In this document: positions 56,403 to 64,000 of the stretch, in pieces
Numbering within the stretch: position 1 is the first letter of the stretch
Layout: each line of letters begins with the position of its first letter
Assembly: GCF_020509005.1 (NCBI RefSeq)
Contig: NC_063021.1
Location: forward strand, 372,001-436,000
Direction: 5' to 3'
Length of the DNA: 64,000 nt
Source: Fulvia fulva
Taxonomy: Eukaryota; Ascomycota; Dothideomycetes; Mycosphaerellales; Mycosphaerellaceae
Program-made: the position numbers and the translations under genes
The notes under the pieces: generated by a model
Database searches by the model: none
Seen by the model: the letters and a program-made list of their open reading frames with translations, nothing else
Told to the model about the DNA's origin: nothing

Positions 56403-57017
56403 ATGTGAAGCATTAAGGCGTGAGCATGGAAGACGGGCTATGAGGCATGCAAGTAAGATATCGTTCTTCTGCAGCATCGGTCAGAATTGCGCATACTCAT
56501 AAGCCGACTTTCCATTCTGTGCTATGCCAAGGACTGGTGACAAAGTACGTTGCCGCCGCTACATTTGTTGGCTTCACTTTTATGGAGCTGCTAAAGGATC
56601 GCATATCCGTAAATCCACTATACGTCGACGCGCTGTACCCTCGACTACATCAATGGGACCTCGCTACTTAGCTATACGCCAGCGTGTCAAAGTAACGGCC
56701 TCCGCTTCGATAGGGAGTCGAAGCGCTCGGTGGCAAGGCAATTTTGTCATCGGCCCCCGTACGATCTGCAGGCCTTCCTTTCAACGCTCTGGTCGAAACC
56801 CTTGCTGGAGACCTGCAAATGATAAGCTGGACGAGGGTCATTTCCTTCAAGGGGCGTTCCAAGTTATCACCGATCCCTGCAAGTTCACAGGCGGTTGATG
56901 CCAAGCCCTGCGTCTGCACATGGTCTGCGCAGAGTGAGAGCTCTTGCTCACTTCGTAGTTGGAGCTTCCGCTTACTCACTTCCTTCATCGGTCAGCGTTA
57001 CCACCGACAACGCCACC
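56403..57017. other. intergenic upstream of the tandem array
   Basis: About 615 bp with no supported gene. The 200 bp before 57018 should hold the promoter of the first array gene. Its ATG context, caacgccaccATGg, is close to that of the second gene (gacgcccaccATGt). Confidence 0.5.
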
Positions 57018-57980
57018 ATGGCGCAACAGCCACCTCCGTTCTCCAGGCTGGCGCGGGAGATAAGAGATGAGATCTACCGTCTAGCATACCCACCTAACAG
57101 CCGATGGCTGTGCCCTCAACCGCACGTACAAGTGCTGAAAACCTTCAGAACCCTTCGAAGAGCGATCGGAGGATACAGAGTACGTGGTCGCCTTGTAAGT
57201 TCGCGTCTTGTATGCCGTCATTAATGCTTTTCACAGCCCGAGCCAACATCGTCGCCACCCGTACCTTGCATACCGGAGTGCCCACTCAATGCCATGATTG
57301 TCAATAAGCAGTACTACTCCGAGGCCGCACAGGTGTACTTCGAGACTACGGCTTTAGTGGACGAGGACCGCGAGAAAGGTGTCTCCACTGAACTATTTGC
57401 CTTAGTACCATCACTCCAGACACGCGTCATCAAATTCTCCGGCGACTGGAGATCTATGGACGAACGAGAAGGACGACCTGTCTTGCCCGAGATGCCCAAC
57501 CTGAAGCGGCTCACGCTGTACATCGACGATGACACTTTCGACACCGTCACCCACAAGCATATTTGTATTGATGAGTTCAACGGCAGTGACTTCGCGCATT
57601 TCCAAGACGTGAAGGAGCTCTTACGCTTTCCCTCTCTACAGAAGGTGGAGCTGACGGCCGGCTACTGTAGTATGGCAATAATTCCAGAGGAAGAGAAGAT
57701 TTGGGCCAGGAACATTGCCGTGCTTGAGACATACATCAACGAGCGACTCCAGCAGCGAAATAGCACAGGCGCAGCTGCTAGCCATCGAAGTCTGCGGCAA
57801 GCTTGCCAATATGATATTCAGGAAGAAGAGGGTAGCCAGTCGAAGCACCTGGATTCGCTGAAATCGCAGGCTCTGGATATATCGGAGCAAATGGCTGCAT
57901 TGACTAAGAAGTTTTCGGCCTTGCAGGAGGGCATCAAGGATGTCGAGGCGCGAATCAAAACTGAAGCAAGAGATGTATGA
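57018..57980 (+). CDS. tandem F-box/2EXR-like family protein, copy 1 (coiled-coil end)
   Basis: Two exons (57018-57194 and 57237-57980; a 42-bp intron, phase 0) encode 306 residues. The N-terminal module LAREIRDEIYRLAY is at 11-24. The body motif MIVNKQYYSEAAQVYFE comes just after the intron, then LKRLTLYIDDDTFDTV, FPSLQKVELTAG and WARNIAVLETYINERL. The last 70 residues form a coiled coil (SLKSQALDISEQMAALTKKF, then ALQEGIKDVEARIK). No signal or membrane segment. The same motif order recurs in the three genes that follow. By analogy with F-box-like modules it could bind Skp1 or another scaffold, but this is inference. Most like copy 2. Confidence 0.8.
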
Positions 57981-58368
57981 GTGGGTCTGAGGCATCGCGC
58001 GTGGCATTACACAGAGGGATTGCAGGGGTTACATGGCGAAAGAGTGTGCCAGCAGCGTGGACGCAGCGTTCACACTGTAGCGGGTCAATCGCAAGCACTG
58101 GCGGCTGGTCGATTTGACCGCATGAACTTCGTTGATACATGCGGTGAGCATAGAGCATTAGCAGTGGGAAAACAAATGCCGATTTTGTGCATGCTACCGA
58201 GTACTGTTCATTCACTTCACCGGCAAGTTCCGAGGGTGTTCCCGTTGCTGACGTACTTAGCGTGTACCTAGCTCGCCTTGCCCTTCTCTTCCGAACTGAA
58301 CTTCACCTTTCTCAATCAACACAAAAAGGCAACACCCGAGTCTTTGACCGTCAATGCCGACGCCCACC
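57981..58368. other. spacer between array copies 1 and 2
   Basis: 388 bp of 3' flank and promoter. No coding evidence. Confidence 0.5.
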
Positions 58369-59478
58369 ATGTCGACTCCGAAGACTACTTTCTTCCACCT
58401 TGCGCGCGAGATTCGAGATCATGTCTACGAGTTGGCGTACATTGCGGATGGAGACGAAGAAATCAAGATCACGTCGTTGAAAGCCTGGTGCGCTAAGGCT
58501 AGGGACCAACGAGCTGCGGTCAAGCGCGAAAAAGACCTGATGGTATGTGCAAAGGAGACCAGTTGCCAAACATAGGTGCTAACCATAAAGAAGGCATCTA
58601 TGCCATATCTCGCTCCTCTACCAGCACAGCCACCCCTTCTACCACTGTCTCAGCTGTCCCCACCACTATGCCCGCTATTCGCCATGCTCGTCAATAAACA
58701 GTTCTATCAGGAGGCTATGGAGACCTACTTTCGCTGCAACACTGTGCATTACGGCCGCTTCGAGTACAACTACCTCATCTTTCGCTTCGGCGGTCTGAGC
58801 GACTACTGCCCATTGATCAAGACCTACCTCACCAAGCTCAATGCCGAATGGAAGAATGACACTATCGGGCAAATCGGTCGCGATCGAGGTCCATCAGTTT
58901 TCAAGCACATCAGCAAATGGACTGGCGTACGTGAGCTCCGACTCGAAGTCGACGATGAGGTCTTCGCAGCATTCACGACACGTTTCGCCTGCTCTGATAC
59001 CTACACAGACGAGGACTTCGCACAGCTGGATAACGTTCGTCGGATGTGCAGCATGCCCTCGCTCCAAAATGTTAAGCTGACGCCAAAGGCTAGCGCTCTC
59101 GCGTCGACAAAGGAAGAGGAGATGCACTGGCAGCACAACGTCACTGCGCTTGAGAACTACATCAACAGCGTCCTCAAGGAGGCCCGGGACAATGAGCAGG
59201 TCGAGGACATCAGTGAGGAGTCGCCTCCTCGAGGCACTAAGCGCGGCGCAGAGGATGAATTGGACGGCAGAAAGGAGAAGAAGAATAAGACGAAGCTGAC
59301 CATCAAGCTCAAGGCCGGCAAGCAGATGGTGGCAGATACAGAACGTTCTGACGCTGAAGAGCTTCGAGAGTTGAAGACTCAGGCTTGCACTATTGGCAAT
59401 CAGCTGGCGGAGCTCCATGACAAGTTCGAGTCGCTGCAGGACCGGATCCGGACGATGGAGGAGCGCTCTGGCGTTTAG
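58369..59478 (+). CDS. tandem F-box/2EXR-like family protein, copy 2 (coiled-coil end)
   Basis: Two exons (58369-58542 and 58591-59478; intron 48 bp, phase 0) encode 353 residues. I prefer ATG 58369 over 58354 because it has the better context and places LAREIRDHVYELAY at 11-24, exactly as in copy 1. The body has MLVNKQFYQEAMETYF, VRELRLEVDDEVFAAF, MPSLQNVKLTPKAS and WQHNVTALENYINSVL. A basic, possibly nuclear-targeting segment follows (GTKRGAEDELDGRKEKKNKT), then a C-terminal coiled coil (RELKTQACTIGNQLAELHDK). A second acceptor AG three bases downstream would only remove one Lys. Function unknown. Confidence 0.82.
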
Positions 59479-60801
59479 CAGGCCCCGTTCGAGATGGGGT
59501 TGATGCTGCTGAGGACCGGTGCCGCTCTCACATGCTACAGACATTAGGCATAGATGAGAGCGACTTGTAGACTGGAGAGCCTTGCGAATGCTAGTGTCAG
59601 GTTTGCAGGACTGGCATTCAGCTTAGCGATACCGAACGGCGGAAGTAGAAAGGACGAGGAGATTGTTCCCGCAGTGTGACTAGCTTTCACATAGGATAGG
59701 ATGGAGCGTTGCGTACCTGTACTTCTACCAATGCCATGGTACCACGCAAAGGTCTCACGGCGAGTACAACTCGAGCTGGACCCGTTTGCCAATGATAGGC
59801 CTCTCACGGTGCGCTCACTTCGTCTTCTCAAACATCTTCTCCACCATATGTTGACACGGAAGCAGATTTACTCATGGGGTACTGACCCGACGAAATGCTG
59901 ATGGCAAAGCTCATTGCCGCCGAGCGCTTCGCCGTACCTTTGAAGTGAGTGCATCTGCTTGGACCTGCCGGTACACCGCTACATAGCGGAGATTTTAATG
60001 ACTTGCACGAGGCTATAGCGAGTCGTGATGTAAGAGGGTCCGTGCACCGCCAGAAACTGACACACCCATACCGACGGTGGCAAGGGTCAGCTTGAGCTTT
60101 GGGGCGGTGTCGTTGCGGCTTGCGTTCGCGGGCACATTGTACTCTGAACCCAGCTCTAGGCTGTCGAGCTCTTGCGCCATCATGTGGGACTTCCAGAAGT
60201 CGAAACGCAAGATTTTTCCGGCCTTTACGACCACTCTCTCATCACTCTCCAATTGATGCGAAAGTCCACGGTGCGTAGCGCCAACACGAAGCAGATTTAG
60301 AATATCTCATCAACTCTATATAGGGGCAACGGAGCTAGTCACCAGCCTCTCGACGAGCAGCATCGAATGTTCATAGACATGACATGATGAGCTCCAGGAC
60401 GTATGAGATCGTTTGCCATAACAGTATCCTTCCAAGGGCTGTTGAAGAAATCTGTTGTCGCTAGGGCCACTGCGAAGATCGTTGCCGCGATGCTCGAGCG
60501 CTTCGCGAATGTCGCTACAACCTAGCATCGCTTTAGCACACCCGTAGATCGAAACAACGATGATTTCAGCGAAGGCGAGGACGCACTTGGCCGTAACGAA
60601 CTGTGCAAAGTCTTCGTGCCACGCGGTAGTGAATGCCAAGCCCTTGCGGGTCAGCATGTGACTTGTGCCAATTCTGTCATCAAAGCTTGTCAGCATCTCC
60701 TTCTCGTACCCGCTTTCCCTTCAAAATTTCCAAGGCTAATCTGATGGACTTCACTCCTACAGTACAGCTACCACACAGTGCATCAGTGACCTGAAAACAG
60801 C
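59479..60801. other. spacer between array copies 2 and 3
   Basis: 1.3 kb. Two minus-strand frames (60013-60252 and 60316-60696) have mildly coding-like character but no family motif and no shared splice logic. I do not call a gene. A lost copy of the array could have occupied this wider gap, but I found none of the family motifs here. Confidence 0.4.
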
Positions 60802-61934
60802 ATGTCAGCGCGATCACTTAGCGATCAACTGGCCGAGCAAAGGTACATCACGCAGGGTGTACAGCGCATTCTGGCCCAGTTGCAAGCCACATCTGATCCA
60901 GTACCACCGTCAACAGCACGGACTCAGAATTTTACAGATGCTACACCTGAACAGCCGCAATTCTTCCTCATGCCACGCGAAATCCGGGACGAGATCTATC
61001 ACCTAGCCTTCAATCAAGACCGGAGGATGTTCAAGGTCACATCACTCGCCTATCTCATGCAACGTATCCGAGAAGAACGTCGTCGATATCAACTCCGTGT
61101 CCCTCATTCGATGAGCAACTCGACAACACGCACCATCGCAGTGAGTTTTCCGTCTCGACTGTCGACCCTGGCGTACGCTAACTTTATCAGGCGCGCATGA
61201 CACCCGACACAGTACCAGGCTGTCCACTAGAGCGTATGCGAGTCTGCAAGCAGTTCTTCGACGAAGCTGCTTCAGCCTGGCTCCGAAGCCACACCATTAT
61301 ATGTGGCGATAACCTCGAAAGCATCGAGGCATTCATGAGATCGTCTGCAGTCCGAGCACATCTCACTGGTCTGGCTTACCGCGCTGGAGGAAATTTTCTG
61401 ATTCCTGAGATTTCACCAGTCTTTAAGCACCTCTCAAATCTGCGCACATTCTCACTCTTGATTGGAGACTATTGCTTCGATGACGTGAAGTGTAGACTGT
61501 GTTGGTTCCACGATTTGCAGCCAAGGGACTTCGAACAAGTCACCTTCCCAGTCGAGATCCTCAACATCGAGACGCTGGAGAAGATCAAGCTCGAACCGAA
61601 AGTCAGTGAGCTGGCAATCACCCAACAGGAGCAGAACAAGTGGAAGCATAACGTGGCGGCATTCGAAATCTTCTTGAACGCCGAGCTCAAGACCAGAGCA
61701 ATCTTGCGGGGATCCCAGGGACATCCAAGAATTCAGGCGGTGAAACCCGCGAACAGCATTTCGGAGGAGAAGAAGGCAAAAAGGGAGGCTTCGAGCAGGC
61801 AGATATCATGGCATAGGTACCTGTGGTATCCCGTCAACCTGTGCTTGGGAGCTATTGTGCTTGTTTTCTTGGTGGTCATCAGCGTGCCGTGGTTTCTGCT
61901 GGCTGCGAAGTTATTATCATCAATCCATGGGTAA
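60802..61934 (+). CDS. tandem F-box/2EXR-like family protein, copy 3 (membrane-anchored)
   Basis: Two exons (60802-61140 and 61191-61934; intron 50 bp, phase 0, gctaac branch) encode 360 residues. A Gln/Thr-rich N-terminal extension of about 52 residues precedes FFLMPREIRDEIYHLAF (54-70) and FKVTSLAYLMQRIREERRR. After the intron: MRVCKQFFDEAASAWLRS, LRTFSLLIGDYCFDDV, LCWFHDL, LEKIKLEPK and WKHNVAAFEIFLNAEL. Near the C terminus a basic patch (KKAKREASSRQISWHR) is followed by one strong hydrophobic helix (LCLGAIVLVFLVVISVPWFL) ending in a short tail, so this is probably tail-anchored with the domain facing the cytosol. It replaces the coiled coil of copies 1-2. Most like copy 4. Confidence 0.82.
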
Positions 61935-62364
61935 GGTTATCCAGGATCGACTGCACGGACATGTGATTCATTTCAGCAGCTCTGATAGACTCGATAGACA
62001 CCAGTATGGCCAGTAGAGATTATTGATCATACTTGCCCGTATGATTCCTTCGTAAGCTTTGATCTGTCCAGTGTAGTCCAACAAAATGGATGTGACGCGC
62101 TTACCCTCGACATGGTCACTCCATGATGCCACCTCTACCATGGCGAGTAAGAGCGAGTCGACTCCTCATAGTCCAATCGCTTCGTCAGGAGCACGGGTTC
62201 CTGCGGCTGAGGTCAAGCCCAAACATTGCCAAGAGCGGCGTTTGCATGTGACGCACTCTCGCAATTTCCCCTAGCTCCGGCCTGCTGTACGCACAAGTTG
62301 TCTTAACAAACAAAAGTCGCTCCAACTCACAACATTCATCGCTACTTGGTGCTCACAAAGTGCC
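61935..62364. other. spacer between array copies 3 and 4
   Basis: 430 bp of 3' flank and promoter. No coding evidence. Confidence 0.5.
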
Positions 62365-63728
62365 ATGATCACAATGACATCCATTCACCAGCGCGATGAA
62401 GCCGAAGCGAGTGTTGTTGAAGCAAAGGCTTCGCCAAACCAGGCGCCGTCTCAGGGATTGGACGCATCGACGCCTAATACGCCAGGCTTCTTTCGCTTAC
62501 CACAAGAGCTTCGAGATGAGATCTATGAGCTTGCGTAAGGTCCCGTTGGGGGAGATGTCACTAAGATCGGCACCATCGCAGCTATCATGACAAACCAGCG
62601 CGAGTTGAGAAGATCCATACGACCGCCTGTGAGTACTGCAGTCCTAGCACTTTCATGGTTGTTACACACACTGACATGCTCACTTTCAAGTCGACCATCG
62701 CGATTCCCAAGATCTGCGCACTCAACGGCATGATGGTGTGCCACCGGTTCTACGAAGAGGCTGCATCTACCTGGTTCCGAGTCCGCAGCATCGAGTGCAG
62801 CGACTTTGACCATGGAAATCTCATTCGAGCTTCGAAACTTATACAGCGCAACATTGTGAGCTTTGGTTTTGAATGGCAACGTCGCCTAGACCGATGCGCG
62901 GAGCTCAAGTTGTGCGCAAAGCTTCGCAAACTGCGCATCGTGGTCTCTGACCGTGTCTTCGACATGTTTGAGGACCGTCTCTGCTTCGTGCATGACTTCA
63001 AGGACGATGATTTCTTCACTATGAAGATGGTCCAAGATATTCTCGATATCGCGACGATCGAGCGAGTCGAGGTAGTCCCAGCAGAACCCAACGTCATCTC
63101 TCTGGCCCAGACTGACGAGGAGGTGGCACAGTGGCACAAGAATGTCACTGCACTCCAGACATGCGTGAATCGCGAGATCGATCGCGTTTGGGAGGAGGAG
63201 GAAGCCTACATCGAAAATCAAGGGTATCAGCCAGAAGAGATTGTAAAAGCGCCAGTCGAGAACTCGTTGTCAGACAAAGCAGTGCGTAAGCTATGCAAGT
63301 CTGTGAAAAAGGCAGCCAAAAAGCTGGATGGCTCCACCAAGGCGTCAACATCGGGAAAGGTCACGCTGGTTGTCAAAGAGGCGAAAAAGGTGCAAGGAAG
63401 TACAAGCTCGACAGAGGTCTTGTTATCAGGATCAAGAGACAAAATGTCGGAGAACATCAATCATTCAGGAAAACATGGGATGATCGACATTGATCTCTCG
63501 AGAAGCCCTGAGGGTCCAGTAGACAACAGGGAATCTGGCGAGACACATGACGGCACCCCGAACATGACGATCCACGAGCCTGCTAAGGTGCTAGCGCAGA
63601 AGCAGATGCTGCAAGATCTCTCCATCCAGGACTCGCACTACTCGGTAGTCCTGTGCTTCGCTGCTCTTATGCTGATCTGCTCGATCTCGAACAGTGTATC
63701 ACTGTGGGTGCTGGCCAGCAAACTTTGA
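62365..63728 (+). pseudogene. tandem family copy 4 (membrane-anchored) with in-frame TAA
   Basis: Two exons (62365-62628 and 62691-63728; intron 62 bp, phase 0, ctgac branch) would encode 433 residues except for a TAA at 62536-62538 (codon 58). It sits where the other copies have Tyr or Phe in REIRDEIYxLA(Y/F). The frame after the TAA still matches copy 3 (VTKIGTIAAIMTNQRELRRS beside FKVTSLAYLMQRIREERRR), so the lesion is young or an error. The body is intact: MMVCHRFYEEAASTWF, LRKLRIVVSDRVFDMF, LCFVHDF, WHKNVTALQTCVNREI. It ends in a hydrophobic helix (YSVVLCFAALMLICS, then LWVLASKL). GTAAGG at 62535-62540 overlaps the TAA and could act as a donor to an AG at 62580-62581, removing the stop and keeping an open frame with altered residues. 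Confidence 0.7.
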
Positions 63729-63748
63729 CAAGATTTGCGCCATCGTAA

Positions 63749-63910
63749 GCGAGTAATGTCAGCGCGTCTTCGAGTGGCGCCGACCTTACCACAGAGATTG
63801 GCGTCCTCTCAGACACTGCCGTGCGACTCGAGCTACAAGCAGAAGATACCGACACGAAGATGGGCAACATGCGGCATCGTGTCGGTCTACTTGACGAGAT
63901 GAACAGCTAA
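63749..63910 (+). other. orphan open frame with coiled-coil character
   Basis: A 53-codon frame without ATG at its start, downstream of copy 4. It includes LTTEIGVLSDTAVRLELQAE and MGNMRHRVGLLDEMNS before a TAA at 63908. Heptad-like spacing recalls the C-terminal coiled coils of copies 1 and 2. An AG at 63761-63762 could be an acceptor. It may be a relic or alternative 3' exon. Confidence 0.3.
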
Positions 63911-64000
63911 GGAAGGGGTTCCAATTGCATCACACGCCTGGGATTGCGAGTGCACCGAGCAATGTATAGCTTTCCGCATGATCGGCAGGATATGTGTTAC

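Noticed and set aside
60013..60696. Two minus-strand frames in the spacer between array copies 2 and 3
   Set aside because: Some coding-like composition, but no shared splice sites, no motif and no similarity to the array family.
1..64000. Transposable element or viral insertion
   Set aside because: No transposase, reverse transcriptase, integrase or capsid-like frame was seen on either strand.

Overview
This window is nuclear DNA from a filamentous ascomycete. Genes are split by short GT-AG introns (mostly 42-120 bp, with ctaac/ctgac-type branch points), they lie on both strands without operons, and the recognisable proteins are typical of Pezizomycotina: RAX1, fungal PKA regulatory subunit, PPP4R2/Psy4, a CBM48 cruciform-binding-type protein, fungal F-box-like families and GPI-anchored surface proteins. 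Protein flavour suggests Dothideomycetes, possibly Mycosphaerellales; that placement is my inference from remembered family resemblance. I see no transposon ORF, CRISPR array or convincing tRNA/rRNA gene.

Layout. 0-11 kb: 3' part of a membrane protein, RAX1, a flavin-containing monooxygenase, a secreted acetoacetate-decarboxylase-like protein, a Maf nucleotide pyrophosphatase and an NADP-dependent MDR oxidoreductase. 11-13 kb: gene-poor, with decayed relics and a two-exon gene for a 71-residue secreted protein with eight cysteines (12623-12920). 13.6-25.7 kb: a large J-domain protein with a 28-nt first exon, a CBM48 protein with internal repeats, and the PKA regulatory subunit.

28-45 kb is an accessory-looking block: a fused hydantoinase/5-oxoprolinase, an amidase, a sugar-type MFS transporter, an NmrA-like reductase, F-box-like proteins, an ABM-fold monooxygenase, a second MFS transporter and a small truncated gene. 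Several carry single-base frameshifts, a nonsense codon or an internal loss (amidase, NmrA, second MFS, small gene), while housekeeping genes on both sides are intact. This looks like decay, or less likely local sequence error. Oxoprolinase, amidase and transporter together would suit uptake and hydrolysis of a cyclic amide or amide nitrogen source.

46-56 kb: a GPI-anchored protein, two unrecognised proteins, a small F-box/2EXR-like protein, a short-chain dehydrogenase and PPP4R2. 57-63.7 kb: four tandem same-strand paralogues sharing an N-terminal 'REIRDEIYxLA' module, one phase-0 intron after it, and several conserved body motifs. Two end in soluble coiled coils and two in a single membrane anchor; the fourth has an in-frame TAA at a conserved aromatic position.

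The observations most worth following are the cysteine-rich secreted protein, this four-gene array, and the cluster of broken genes in the 34-45 kb block.
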